45,634 bases of DNA from Paenisporosarcina macmurdoensis (GTDB taxonomy: Bacteria > Bacillota > Bacilli > Bacillales_A > Planococcaceae): the NCBI RefSeq assembly GCF_042658845.1, contig NZ_JBHSRI010000015.1:1-45634 (forward strand), given 5' to 3'. The number at the start of each line of letters is the position of its first letter. The first letter of the stretch is position 1. The position numbers were made by a program, and so were the translations under genes. Below, piece after piece: positions 32,804 to 41,804 of this stretch. The notes beneath the pieces are model-generated. The model did not search any database. It saw only the letters and a list, made by a program, of their open reading frames with translations, and was not told where the DNA came from.

Positions 32804-32815
32804 AGGGGGATTTAA

Positions 32816-33130
32816 ATGGTTTTTGGAATATTGATGATAATTTTTGGGTTTAGCCATCTAATGAAGAGTGACTATTTCTTACCCCAAAAAACAAGAATTC
32901 TTTTAGGTGAGGAAAAGTTTCAACCTTATCAGAAAGGGTTAGTTTTTCCAAACTTATTTACAGGAACATTAATAATTTGTATGACAATAGTTGAAAAATT
33001 AGAAATTCTACAAACACCAACATTTTTCGCTTTATATATTATCTTAGCCATTATTCCTATTATATTATTTATAGCAAACAATAATATAAACACTGGTCGA
33101 TATTGGTTTTGGGTAAATGACTTTAAGTAA
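32816..33130 (+). CDS. Membrane protein (array B cassette 2)
   Basis: 104 aa, AGGGGGA ahead of the ATG. Three hydrophobic segments (1-12, about 45-63, 72-90), a polar loop with KSDYFLPQKTRILLGEEKFQ and a C-terminal RYWFWVNDFK. Family not recognised; the arrangement vaguely recalls small DoxX-like proteins but I would not name it so. Confidence 0.65.
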   Translation: MVFGILMIIFGFSHLMKSDYFLPQKTRILLGEEKFQPYQKGLVFPNLFTGTLIICMTIVEKLEILQTPTFFALYIILAIIPIILFIANNNINTGRYWFWVNDFK

Positions 33131-33153
33131 AGTGGTAACTTAAAATACCTCTT

Positions 33154-33239
33154 CTTCTTCCACTAACGGGTGCTTTACTTCAACACGGAGAAAAGTCTAT
33201 TTCCATCTTCAACTAAAGCAGCTGGAAAGTTGAAGATGG
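33154..33239 (+). repeat. attC-like site B3
   Basis: First core CTAACGGGTGCTTTAC (33163-33178), second core CTAAAGCAGCTGGAAAG inside 12-bp arms CCATCTTCAACT/AGTTGAAGATGG. Confidence 0.78.
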
Positions 33240-33301
33240 AATATTGGTTTTTAATGATGAAATTCTTATAATGAGATTGATAAACGATAGGAGGAATTCA
33301 C

Positions 33302-33487
33302 TTGAAAAACAAATTAAGAAAATCATCATCCGATAAGTCTCTAGCTGGAGTTTGTGGTGGTCTTGCTGAATATTTCGGTATATCTTCTTTTGCAGTTAGA
33401 TTAATATTTATTCTTTTACCTGCTAATATAATTATTTATTTAATTCTTGTTAATACGATGTCTGATAGCCCTCGGACTTTATACTAA
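33302..33487 (+). CDS. PspC-domain protein (array B cassette 3)
   Basis: 61 aa from a TTG seven bases after AGGAGG. The PspC signature is clear: KSSSDKSLAGVCGGLAEYFG followed by SFAVRLIFILLPANIIIYLI, one membrane hairpin. PspC proteins relate to phage-shock/envelope-stress responses (partner of PspA/LiaH-type systems). Its TAA lies within the CTAAC of site B4. Confidence 0.85.
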   Translation: MKNKLRKSSSDKSLAGVCGGLAEYFGISSFAVRLIFILLPANIIIYLILVNTMSDSPRTLY

Positions 33488-33556
33488 CAGCTGCTTTACT
33501 TCGATAAGGAGTTAAGCCTTTTTTCTTATTTCATTAACCCGGCAGGTTAGTGAAAT
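33484..33556 (+). repeat. attC-like site B4
   Basis: First core CTAACAGCTGCTTTAC, hairpin GCTTTACTTC/GGAGTTAAGC then CTTTTTTC (terminator), second core TTAACCCGGCAGGTTAG (33534-33550). Confidence 0.82.
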
Positions 33557-33584
33557 TAAACATTAGAATTTTAGGGGGATTTTT

Positions 33585-33779
33585 ATGGAATTTAATATGC
33601 TTATTGTAATATTTAGCGTAGTTTCTATTGGTGCATTATTAGCTCTTTATGGAATTATAGAAGCAGCAGTCAGAAGTGGTATTAACAGTTCAATAGTTGG
33701 GCAATTTCTTGAAAAAAAGAATGGAACTGAAGAAGATAAAAAATCTTTTCTAGATGATGATTTAGATAACAGGAATTAA
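33585..33779 (+). CDS. Small single-helix membrane protein (array B cassette 4)
   Basis: 64 aa, AGGGGGA ahead of the ATG. One hydrophobic segment (FNMLIVIFSVVSIGALLALYG) and an acidic cytosolic tail (KNGTEEDKKSFLDDDLDN). Stop codon overlaps the terminal half-site. Family unknown. Confidence 0.65.
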   Translation: MEFNMLIVIFSVVSIGALLALYGIIEAAVRSGINSSIVGQFLEKKNGTEEDKKSFLDDDLDNRN

Positions 33780-33797
33780 AAGTGCTTTAGTTCAAGA
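33776..33797 (+). repeat. Terminal att half-site B5
   Basis: TTAAAAGTGCTTTAGTTCAAG: first-core type only; no GCAGGTTAG core after it. End of array B. Confidence 0.5.
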
Positions 33798-33816
33798 ATG
33801 CCCTATAAGTAAAAGA

Positions 33817-33846
33817 CTTAGAGACATACGTCTCCAAGCCTTTTTT
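33817..33846 (+). terminator. Terminator at the end of array B
   Basis: CTTAGAGAC-ATAC-GTCTCCAAG followed by CCTTTTTT. Confidence 0.75.
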
Positions 33847-33966
33847 GTGTGCTAATTTACCTTCCAAAGAGCTTGTACTGTTAATTCGATGTTTATACTT
33901 CAGAAGAGAAAACCCGTTGAGAAATATGAGTATTTTTTTTGCGCCTCCGTTTGAACAACCAGTTTT

Positions 33967-34126
33967 AATTGTCTGTTCTGCCATGAAGAACTTATGGTTG
34001 ATTGGAGTGAAGGGCGGCGACTCCAGCGGGAAAAGTGTGTCCAGGTGTGACCCCACAGAGAGCGAAAGCGAACGAGGAGGCACACGGACCACCCCGCGGA
34101 AAGCGTCCGCCCGTAACGGAAATCAC
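33967..34126 (+). repeat. Dispersed repeat, copy 1
   Basis: GC-richer block with GATTGGAGTGAAGGGCGGCG, GACCCC and CCGCGGAAAGCGTCCG, the form of a repeat common between genes in Bacillales genomes. It also shares flank TAATTGTCTGTTCTGC with the inverted copy at 41217-41471. Non-coding. Confidence 0.75.
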
Positions 34127-34198
34127 AGAATCTCTGTTTTAGAATCTTCTTGTTTACATCCGGTTTTATGAGTTATGAAATTGACTCACTAAAATAAA

Positions 34199-34245
34199 AA
34201 GGGAACTGCCCTTAGTCATATCATGACTTTTAGGACAGCTCCGCA
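34199..34245 (-). terminator. mqo terminator
   Basis: Minus strand GGAGCTGTCCT...AGGGCAGTTCC followed by CTTTTTATTTT. Confidence 0.8.
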
Positions 34246-34251
34246 TATCTT

Positions 34252-35826
34252 TTATTCAGTTTTTGTCTTGTCAATTTCATCATCTTTATTAATCTCTGTT
34301 GGAATCGGTGTAACTATGTCAGAAGAATCCATATTGATCGTTTCTTTTTCACTTAGACCAAGAATTTCATTTGATGAAGTATTAGTTTCTTGTAGAAGCT
34401 CAGGATTTTCCATAAGTGACACACCATATGAAGGAATCATTTCTTTAATTTTTGGTTCCCACTCTTCCATATGTTGAGGGAAGCATTTATTAAGAACCTC
34501 AAGCATCACGTGAACAGCAGTAGATGCACCCGGAGAAGCTCCTAGTAAGGCAGCAATCGAGCCATCTGCGGCACTAACAACTTCGGTTCCAAATTGAAGA
34601 GTTCCTTTGCCTTCAGGAGTATCTTTGATAACTTGTACACGTTGACCAGCTACTACTAAGTCCCAATCCTCGCTCTGGGCATTCGGGATAAAATCTCGTA
34701 ATTCTTCCAGGCGCTGTTCTTTCGTTAACAGGACTTGTTGGATCAAATATTTTGTCAGTGACATCTCTTTTGCACCTGCCGCCAACATGGTTAAGACATT
34801 ATTCGGTTTAACGGAGGTCACTAGATCGAACATTGATCCTGTTTTTAAGAACTTCGGTGAGAAACCGGCAAATGGTCCAAATAGCAACGCTCTTTTATTG
34901 TCGATATAACGAGTATCAAGATGCGGAACAGACATTGGTGGAGCACCAACTTTAGCTTTTCCGTATATTTTTGCATTATTTTGAGCAATAACAGCTGGAT
35001 TATTACATACCATGAAAATCCCGCTTACTGGGAATCCACCAATTTGTTTCCCTTCAGGAATACCAGACTTTTGCAGTAAATGGACACTTCCGCCTCCGCC
35101 TCCGATAAAGACGAATTTTGCACGATGGTGTTCCACGATACCGCTATAAACATTACGCACTTTTAATGACCATGAGCTATCGCCGTTCTGGTACAGATTA
35201 TCAACATTTCGGTTATAGTTGATACTGACATTCTTATTTTGTAAGTGGTCAAACAGCATGCGCGTTAAAGCACCGAAGTTGACGTCCGTTCCAGAGTCAA
35301 TTTTGGTTGCCGCTATCACTTCATCCGCAGGGCGGTCTTGCATAATAAGCGGAATCCATTCCATTAGTTTTGCTGGGTCATCTGAAAATTCCATTCCTTG
35401 GAACAGAGGATTTTTTGATAGGGCTTCAAAACGTTTCTTTAAGAACTCCACATTTTGTTCCCCTTGAACCATACTCATATGAGGCAATGGCATGATAAAA
35501 TCTTCAGGATTATTTATCAGCCCATTTTTTATTAGATGTGCCCAAAACTGAGTTGACAGCCGAAACTGTTCATTAATTTTTATCGCTTTGCTAATATCTA
35601 TAGATCCGTCTGATTGTTCAGTTGTGTAGTTTAGCTCACACAGTGCCGCATGCCCTGTTCCGGCATTATTCCATTCGTTAGAGCTTTCTTCTCCTGCATT
35701 GTCGAGCTTCTCAAACACTTTAATGTTCCATTCCGGGTTTAATTCTTTCAGAAGTGTCCCTAAAGTCGCACTCATAATTCCGGCACCAATCAAGATGACG
35801 TCTGTATTAGTTTCTACATTACTCAT
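34252..35826 (-). CDS. mqo: Malate:quinone oxidoreductase
   Basis: 524 aa from the ATG after AAAGGATGG (frame opens three codons earlier). FAD-dependent, membrane-associated enzyme oxidising malate to oxaloacetate with electrons to quinone. Seen: N-terminal VILIGAGIMSATLGTLLKEL dinucleotide motif, NEWNNAGTGHAALCELNYT, FVFIGGGGGSVHLLQKSGIPEG, HLDTRY and LLGASPGASTAVHVMLEVL, all typical of Mqo. A C-terminal tail of about 30 polar residues is extra. Monocistronic. Confidence 0.95.
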   Translation of the reverse strand: MSNVETNTDVILIGAGIMSATLGTLLKELNPEWNIKVFEKLDNAGEESSNEWNNAGTGHAALCELNYTTEQSDGSIDISKAIKINEQFRLSTQFWAHLIKNGLINNPEDFIMPLPHMSMVQGEQNVEFLKKRFEALSKNPLFQGMEFSDDPAKLMEWIPLIMQDRPADEVIAATKIDSGTDVNFGALTRMLFDHLQNKNVSINYNRNVDNLYQNGDSSWSLKVRNVYSGIVEHHRAKFVFIGGGGGSVHLLQKSGIPEGKQIGGFPVSGIFMVCNNPAVIAQNNAKIYGKAKVGAPPMSVPHLDTRYIDNKRALLFGPFAGFSPKFLKTGSMFDLVTSVKPNNVLTMLAAGAKEMSLTKYLIQQVLLTKEQRLEELRDFIPNAQSEDWDLVVAGQRVQVIKDTPEGKGTLQFGTEVVSAADGSIAALLGASPGASTAVHVMLEVLNKCFPQHMEEWEPKIKEMIPSYGVSLMENPELLQETNTSSNEILGLSEKETINMDSSDIVTPIPTEINKDDEIDKTKTE

Positions 35827-36059
35827 TTTTACCATCCTTTTACCCTAAAATTGCAGAAAGGATCTAAGCACTCCTGCTTTGAAGTCACATACCTTTTCTG
35901 ATTCAATTATATCCCTATCACAGTGTAATACAATTAATAAAGATTAAAATATAAAAGAACTTTCTGTCATGTGAAGTTGATTTTAATTCTTTCCCACCAG
36001 TGATATATGAATGGGTATATTGCCAGGTTAAACTTATTAAACATCGTGCTTACTCAAAT

Positions 36060-37145
36060 TCAAACTTCTAATACCGCACGCTCAGCTGACCGAAGTGCTC
36101 CTTCAAGATGTCCTCCAAGTTCAGAAGAGGTTTCTGTGCCAGCAAAAAAGATTTTCTTATTCCACTCACTGGTACTTTTCGGTTGACCATAGTTTGGAAA
36201 TTCCCTTAGCGGTTCGGCGTCTTCATCAACCGCAGTATCGGGATCACTAGACCAATCTTTATACAGGAGGGAAATCGGTTTTTCAGCGGAAGGCCCAAAG
36301 AGCCTAGTCAACTGATCGACGACAAGTTTTAGAACTCGTTCCTCCCCTAACTCTTGGCGCATCTTTGCAGGTATCCCAAAGAAACCAAAGAGTGCTCCTG
36401 AACCTGTATCGGGTGACGCATCATGGATTTCTTGCAAAGGACCTGCCCAACTCGTTACCTGACCGGAAAGTCCATCTTCTCGCCAAAATGGTCGATTATA
36501 AATCGCAACTACCTTAGCTTGTCCTGCCATCCAAGTGGGCTTGTCTACTAAGCTCGTCATAAGCTCAACAGGGAGCGAAGGCGAGAATGCTATGTGACGC
36601 GCAACGATGCGCGGAGGTAATGCTAAGATTACAGCTCTTGCGCCTATACTTTCCTTCTTTCCTTCAGCGAGGTCTGCATCAACAGTAATCGTTCCTTCTT
36701 CATCCATACGAATCGCCGTTACACGTGTGTCTAATTCAACTGTCCCGGGAGGAAGAGTAGCAGATACGGCATCAATGAGTGACCGAACACCTCCAATGAT
36801 CCGAACTGACTTCTCAACAGTTCCTTCCGGTAGGACATGTCGTTGTATAGGCTCACTCTTAGACTGTTCAAAAAGTATTGCTCCTTCAGTGTGCTGTGCG
36901 AATGTCTGTAAACCGAGTTCGCTAACAAGACTAGAAATACTAGGCTCATGTTGTGGCCAGAACCATGTTGGTCCTAAATCAAACGTACCGAGGTCAGGCC
37001 TATCCACGACAGTCTCACTTAAAACTCTACCTCCAATTCGGCCTCGCGCTTCCAGTACCCTACACTCGATACCCTGTGAAATAAGCAAAGATGCAGCACG
37101 AAGACCGCTTAAACCGGCCCCCACAATTATAATCGGATTATTCAT
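36060..37145 (-). CDS. Flavin amine oxidase family protein
   Basis: 361 aa from the ATG after GGTGGAGG. N-terminal FAD motif IIIVGAGLSGLRAASLLISQG and EARGRIGGRVLSE; DLGPTWFWPQHE; C-terminal FAD-binding KKIFFAGTETSSELGGHLEGALRSAERA. Monoamine-oxidase type; substrate (amine or amino acid) unknown. It seems richer in GC and in CGC/GCC codons than its neighbours, which may hint at transfer. Confidence 0.88.
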   Translation of the reverse strand: MNNPIIIVGAGLSGLRAASLLISQGIECRVLEARGRIGGRVLSETVVDRPDLGTFDLGPTWFWPQHEPSISSLVSELGLQTFAQHTEGAILFEQSKSEPIQRHVLPEGTVEKSVRIIGGVRSLIDAVSATLPPGTVELDTRVTAIRMDEEGTITVDADLAEGKKESIGARAVILALPPRIVARHIAFSPSLPVELMTSLVDKPTWMAGQAKVVAIYNRPFWREDGLSGQVTSWAGPLQEIHDASPDTGSGALFGFFGIPAKMRQELGEERVLKLVVDQLTRLFGPSAEKPISLLYKDWSSDPDTAVDEDAEPLREFPNYGQPKSTSEWNKKIFFAGTETSSELGGHLEGALRSAERAVLEV

Positions 37146-37296
37146 ATTTACCTCCACCCACCGTGTTTACTCCGTCCAAAACAACTGGAAGACTTCTCAA
37201 CCAACAGTATGTGGAGCTTATTTATGCTGAATTTCTTTCAAATATCGTCTTAATACGGAAGTTTATTGTTCAAAATCTAACATTTTGAAAGTTATA

Positions 37297-38277
37297 TCAG
37301 ACTGTCCCCGTCCCATCAACATCTTTTCCAAAGTTATTAAGCAATGCACGCACTTCATCTGTTGATTTCGTGTTCATCAATTGATTTCTTAATTCACCAG
37401 CTCCACGAAATCCTTTGACATAAATTTTGAAAAAGCGATGTAGCCCTGTGATTGACCGTGGCAGTGCTTCCGCATATTGATCTTGAAGATCAAGCTGCAG
37501 TCTTAAAAGATCAAGATATTCTTTACTGCTATGCTCTTTTGGCTCTTTTTCAAAAGCAAAAGGATTTTTAAAAATACCTCGCCCGATCATAACTCCATCT
37601 ATACCATATTGTTCAGCAAGTTGCAGCCCAGTTTGACGGTCAGGAATGTCTCCATTGATTGTTAGTAGCGTATTTGGTGCGATACGGTCACGTAATTTTT
37701 TGATTTCTGGAATTAGCTCCCAATGCGCATCTACTTGGCTCATTTCTTTTGTTGTACGTAAATGAATAGAAAGGTTAGCAATATCCTGTTTTAAAATATG
37801 CGTTAGCCACTCCACCCACTCGTTTACATCCTTATAGCCAAGTCGTGTTTTCACGCTGACAGGCAGTCCGCCCGCTTTTGCTGCTTGAATAAGTTCTGCC
37901 GAAACGTCTGGACGCAGAATAAGTCCACTACCTTTCCCCCTTGATACCACATTCGGTACAGGGCAGCCCATATTAATATCGATGCCTTTAAATCCTAGCT
38001 CTGCCATGCCAATACTCATTTGACGGAAATGTTCGGGATTGTCCCCCCAAATATGTGCCACCATTGGCTGTTCATCTTCTGTAAAAATCAAACGGCCACG
38101 CACACTGTTCATGCCCTCAGGATGACAATAGCTATCCGAGTTTGTAAACTCTGTGAAAAACACATCCGGTCGACCCGCTTCACTTACTACATGACGAAAA
38201 ACAACATCTGTCACATCCTCCATTGGTGCAAGCACAAAAAATGGTCGTGGTAAATCACGCCAAAAATTATCTGTCAT
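37297..38277 (-). CDS. tRNA-dihydrouridine synthase
   Basis: 326 aa. FMN enzyme reducing uridine to dihydrouridine in tRNA. Seen: FVLAPMEDVTDVVFRHV near the N-terminus, the catalytic-Cys motif DINMGCPVPNVVSRGKGSG, VSVKTRLGY, and the FMN-phosphate strands (LLTINGDIP, GVMIGRGIFKNPF). A C-terminal helical tRNA-binding domain follows. Which Dus subfamily it belongs to cannot be fixed by eye. Confidence 0.92.
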   Translation of the reverse strand: MTDNFWRDLPRPFFVLAPMEDVTDVVFRHVVSEAGRPDVFFTEFTNSDSYCHPEGMNSVRGRLIFTEDEQPMVAHIWGDNPEHFRQMSIGMAELGFKGIDINMGCPVPNVVSRGKGSGLILRPDVSAELIQAAKAGGLPVSVKTRLGYKDVNEWVEWLTHILKQDIANLSIHLRTTKEMSQVDAHWELIPEIKKLRDRIAPNTLLTINGDIPDRQTGLQLAEQYGIDGVMIGRGIFKNPFAFEKEPKEHSSKEYLDLLRLQLDLQDQYAEALPRSITGLHRFFKIYVKGFRGAGELRNQLMNTKSTDEVRALLNNFGKDVDGTGTV

Positions 38278-38524
38278 TTCAAACTCAATCCTCTCACTAT
38301 GGATACAACTTCAAACTCTCATCTCAAAAATATAAAGCCCAATGTTCCACTTCTTTTTCACCTATATCATGCTTACTAACTTTTTACACTCGGATATCTA
38401 TTGTTACATCAAACATGTTTAGTTTAACGAAAATCCGTCCTAAATGGGAAATGTTAATTTTTTTGAGAAGTGTCTATTAAATACGGGTACTTTTGAGGCA
38501 GTATAATATAAGTCATTAACACAA

Positions 38525-38562
38525 AGGAAGTCCTCGAATCCATTATAGATTCTGGACTTCCT
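38525..38562 (-). terminator. rlmCD terminator
   Basis: GGAAGTCC..GAATC...GATTC..GGACTTCC stem just after the stop codon; weak T-run on the minus side. Confidence 0.65.
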
Positions 38563-38567
38563 TTTCA

Positions 38568-39935
38568 TTATTTCCTTAACTCTAACCAAGCCACTGCTTC
38601 ACAATGCGTAGTTTGTGGGAACATATCAACAGGTTGAACTTCTTTCGTTTCATAGCCACCATCTTCTAATATGCGTAAATCCCTCGCAAGTGTTGCTGGG
38701 TTACATGATACATAGACAATCCGATTCGGTTTTTGTTCGAGTATCGTTTGAAGCAATGCTTCGTCGCAGCCTTTACGAGGTGGATCTACTACTAGTACAT
38801 CAGCTGTTTTGCCCTCTTTGTACCATTTAGGTATGACGACTTCTGCTGGGCCCGCTTCGAAATAGGTGTTGTGTAGTCCATTGATTTCAGCGTTTCGTTT
38901 CGCGTCTTCAATCGCTTGTGGCACGATTTCTACTCCTAAGACTTGCTTCGCTTGTTTCGCTAAGAACAGAGAAATGGTTCCGATTCCACAGTAGGCATCA
39001 ATGACGGTTTCTGTCCCGGTTAATTGAGCATAGTCTAGTGCTTGTTGGTATAACACTTCTGTTTGTTCTGGGTTAACTTGATAGAATGAACGAGCTGATA
39101 TTTCAAATCGCACATCTCCGATTAAATCTTCAATGACATCTTTGCCCCAAAGTGTGTTGGTTTTTTCGCCAAATATCACATTTGTTTTTTCTTCGTTAAC
39201 GTTTTGTACAATTGAAGTGACTTGTGGCAAGATTCGTTTGATCGCTGCTACTGCTTCAACTTCTTGTGGGAATTTCTTTTTCTTGGTGATTAGTACGACC
39301 ATGACTTCGCCGGTTGCGCGTCCTTTACGGATGACCACGTGACGCAGCATACCTTGGTTCGTTTTTTCGTTATATGGAGCAATGCCCAGTCGGCCTAATT
39401 CTTTTTTCATTTCACGAAGGATTTCGTCAGCTTCTTCCGTTTGAATGATACAAACATCGGTGTCTGCAATTTCATGTGAACGGGTTTGGTAAAAGCCTGC
39501 GACTACTCGGCCATCTTGAATGCCAAATGGAATTTGAGATTTGTTACGGTAACGCCAAGGGTTGTCCATTCCTTTTACAGGATGAACGGTTACATGCGGT
39601 AACTTCGCGATACGTTCCATTGCATTTTTGACCAGTTGTTGTTTCCACATCAATTGTCCTTCATAAGATAGATGTTGGACTTGGCATCCGCCACATTCAT
39701 CAAACACGTGACAAGGTGGTGCTACACGGTGTTCAGATGGTGTAATAATTTCAATTAATTTGGCAAAACCATATGATTTCAATGTTTTTAAGACATGTAC
39801 TTCTGCTGTTTCACCAGGCAGTGCGCCCACAATAAATAACGGATAACCGTCTACTTTTGCGACACCTGCTCCGTCATGCGTTAGATCTTCTATAGAAACC
39901 GTGATGCGGTCGTTTTTTTGTACCGGTAAAGACAT
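38568..39935 (-). CDS. rlmCD: 23S rRNA (uracil-5-)-methyltransferase, RlmCD/RumA type
   Basis: 455 aa. TRAM domain (about 1-65), an iron-sulfur Cys set (PCHVFDECGGCQVQHL, with a later Cys near TDVCIIQ), and a SAM methyltransferase domain with VIDAYCGIGTISLFLA, VVDPPRKGCDE and the catalytic-Cys motif YVSCNPATLARDL. In B. subtilis the single enzyme RlmCD (YefA) methylates both U747 and U1939; assignment here is by family and phylum. GGAGG ahead of the ATG. Confidence 0.93.
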   Translation of the reverse strand: MSLPVQKNDRITVSIEDLTHDGAGVAKVDGYPLFIVGALPGETAEVHVLKTLKSYGFAKLIEIITPSEHRVAPPCHVFDECGGCQVQHLSYEGQLMWKQQLVKNAMERIAKLPHVTVHPVKGMDNPWRYRNKSQIPFGIQDGRVVAGFYQTRSHEIADTDVCIIQTEEADEILREMKKELGRLGIAPYNEKTNQGMLRHVVIRKGRATGEVMVVLITKKKKFPQEVEAVAAIKRILPQVTSIVQNVNEEKTNVIFGEKTNTLWGKDVIEDLIGDVRFEISARSFYQVNPEQTEVLYQQALDYAQLTGTETVIDAYCGIGTISLFLAKQAKQVLGVEIVPQAIEDAKRNAEINGLHNTYFEAGPAEVVIPKWYKEGKTADVLVVDPPRKGCDEALLQTILEQKPNRIVYVSCNPATLARDLRILEDGGYETKEVQPVDMFPQTTHCEAVAWLELRK

Positions 39936-40083
39936 TTAACTTCCTCCATTTCAATTGCTTTAATTGTATCATGAAGGTATGAAAAAAGCAGAATGGCTTA
40001 TCCCATTTTTCTATTCACCGTCAGTTATTTTTGGCGGTGACCAAATGAAGATTATTTCCTAATTAATATAGTGGTGCTTGAGT

Positions 40084-40290
40084 TTATTGGCAATTAGGAA
40101 ATGGGTTTATATCTTGAATGGTTTGATAATCATAATGCTTGAGTGCAAACTGAGACTGGTATAAGTACTCCAAGATGTAAAGTTGACCATCATAAGCATT
40201 GCATAATATGCCCGAAGTTCCTTGACCATTCGCAAATGAAATTCCAATTGGTTGACCAATTAAGAATCTGATTTTCTTCTGCCAGGGCAT
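40084..40290 (-). CDS. Small conserved-looking hypothetical protein
   Basis: 68 aa from MPWQKKIRFLIGQPIGI (GGAGTG ahead; frame opens three codons earlier). Soluble, with beta-strand pattern (IGISFANGQGTSGILCNAYD, QLYILEYL) like an SH3- or Sm-type barrel, ending NPFPNCQ. Tyr/Gln-rich, as in small spore-associated proteins, but I cannot name a family. Confidence 0.6.
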   Translation of the reverse strand: MPWQKKIRFLIGQPIGISFANGQGTSGILCNAYDGQLYILEYLYQSQFALKHYDYQTIQDINPFPNCQ

Positions 40291-40452
40291 AAAAATCACT
40301 CCTTTTTTGTTAACATATGAAGCTTTCCAAAACTATGTTCAAATCACTAGGTAAAGATGACATGTTCAAATGAACCGTTGAATTAATAAAGGAATTTTTT
40401 AATTGGTGTAGAACCATAATAGTACAGGTATTAAAGATGAGGAGAGATAAAA

Positions 40453-40866
40453 ATGGAACAAACCAAACAAAAAATCCATTCCTTTTTAATGTTTGAAGGG
40501 ACGGCTGAAGAAGCAATGACTACGTATACTTCACTATTTGATCAATCTGAGATTATTAGTATGATTCATTATGGACCAGATGAATCTGGTATTGAGGGTT
40601 CAGTTTTACACGCAACGTTTTCAATAAAAGGACAAGAGTTTATGGCTAGTGATAGCAATGTGAAACACGATTTTACCTTTACCCCATCTATATCTATGTT
40701 TGTTACATGTGATTCTGAAGAAGAAATTGATGTGGCTTACGCAAAATTATCTCAAGGTGGAGAAATTTTAATGCCTCTCGCTGCATATTCTTTTAGTTCA
40801 AAGTTCGGATGGATCAATGATAAGTTCGGCGTTTCTTGGCAATTAAGTCTTCCTCTTGAATTATAA
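40453..40866 (+). CDS. VOC/PhnB-like protein (3-demethylubiquinone methyltransferase-type domain)
   Basis: 137 aa, GAGGAGAG ahead of the ATG. Pattern: SFLMFEGTAEEAMTTYTSLF, GSVLHATFSIKGQEFMASDS, ISMFVTCDSEEEIDVAYAKL, GGEILMPLAAYSFSSKFGWINDKFGVSWQ, as in YxkF/PhnB-like glyoxalase-fold proteins. Reaction unknown. Confidence 0.88.
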   Translation: MEQTKQKIHSFLMFEGTAEEAMTTYTSLFDQSEIISMIHYGPDESGIEGSVLHATFSIKGQEFMASDSNVKHDFTFTPSISMFVTCDSEEEIDVAYAKLSQGGEILMPLAAYSFSSKFGWINDKFGVSWQLSLPLEL

Positions 40867-40914
40867 CTATTCGCCATTGGAGAGTTACCACCATTTCAAG
40901 AAAGTTGGGTTAGA

Positions 40915-41124
40915 ATGGTAGTATTCCTTACAAGTATCTTCACCATTTTCATCACGATTTCCACTGTTTATTATCTGATCAAGTTGTTCACTTTAGCCTA
41001 CCAAAAAAAGCAGATTACGTATTCTCGGTTACTGTTTTATGTAACGACTTCTATCGCAGTAGGTTTTATTGTGGCTTCCATTCTACCTTTGGCGATTATT
41101 ACAATAGTTGAAGTACTTATTTAA
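40915..41124 (+). CDS. Small two-helix membrane protein
   Basis: 69 aa with two strong hydrophobic segments (FLTSIFTIFITISTVYYLI and LLFYVTTSIAVGFIVASILP). The ribosome binding site is weak. 48 bp after the VOC gene and followed by a strong terminator, so probably co-transcribed with it. Family unknown. Confidence 0.6.
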   Translation: MVVFLTSIFTIFITISTVYYLIKLFTLAYQKKQITYSRLLFYVTTSIAVGFIVASILPLAIITIVEVLI

Positions 41125-41156
41125 TCGATGAAGGAACTTAATATGGTCGTCATAAC

Positions 41157-41206
41157 GGGGCTGTCCTAGAGTCATAAATATGACTCTAGAACAGCCCCGT
41201 TTTTCT
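41157..41206 (+). terminator. Strong intrinsic terminator
   Basis: CGGGGCTGTCCTAGAGTCAT-AAAT-ATGACTCTAGAACAGCCCCG stem (one mismatch) followed by TTTTTCTT. Confidence 0.9.
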
Positions 41207-41216
41207 TATTAGTAGA

Positions 41217-41471
41217 GGTTGATTTCCGTTCCAAACGGACGCTTTCCGCGGGGCATGTCCTCAGCCTCTTCGACGAGCAAAAAACATCTGCTCCTGCATC
41301 GCTACGCTAGCTTCGTCGCAAACAAGTTGTGCAACCACAACTTGTTGCCTGTGGGGTCTTCGGCTCATGCTATTCCCGCTGGAAAGATATTGGACGAGTA
41401 ACCGCAGGAGCAGTCTTTTTTGCCGTCTTCCACTCCAATCAACCATTCATAATGTGCAGAACAGACAATTA
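41217..41471 (-). repeat. Dispersed repeat, copy 2 (inverted, longer)
   Basis: Matches 33967-34126 at both ends, on the other strand (CCGCGGGG, GGACGCTTTCC, CCACTCCAATCAACC, GCAGAACAGACAATTA). It carries an internal insert with the palindrome CAAGTTGTG/CACAACTTG. Non-coding. Confidence 0.7.
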
Positions 41472-41541
41472 TAACTTCAAATGTAGTCGTAGAAAAAATA
41501 CTTATTTGTCTACGCTTATTTTATATTAGGCACTAATTAGA

Positions 41542-41769
41542 AATCCTCTTTTCTTTTATGGAAAATGGAGTCCTTTTGAAAAAAATTATATTAAAGAATA
41601 CTTTTGATTTGGCGAGCAAATTTACGATGAACAACATGATACTTTAACAAAGTATTATGTTGACAGATAATTGGAACTTTTTATTCATTGGCACGTATTA
41701 ATATTAGATAATCTAATAGGACAAATGATTATGTATCGTAAACTATTTACAAACCATTCATCAAGTTAA
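41542..41769 (+). pseudogene. Decayed gene with two in-frame stops
   Basis: One plus-strand frame reads FYGKWSPFEKNYIKEYF, stop, FGEQIYDEQHDTLTKYYVDR, stop, LELFIHWHVLILDNLIG and on to TAA. Protein-like composition across two stops shows a degraded gene. No start or family identified. Directly upstream of the SunI-like gene. Confidence 0.55.
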
Positions 41770-41804
41770 AATGAATTAACTAATACGAAGGAGGAAGGGA
41801 TATT

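Larger units (their letters stand above)
32371..33797 (+). mobile_element. Integron-like cassette array B without recombinase
   Basis: Four small plus-strand genes, each followed by the array-A element in the same polarity relative to the gene (CTAACGGGTGC-type core, hairpin, then GCAGGTTAG-type core). No recombinase gene is near; the nearest is 15 kb away. It corresponds to what is called a CALIN (attC cluster lacking an integrase) in classical integrons. The sites would need the recombinase at 16704 in trans. Confidence 0.72.

Noticed and set aside
33787..34171. Open frames over 33787-34171 on both strands
   Set aside because: They read through a terminator and the GC-richer dispersed repeat; composition is not protein-like.
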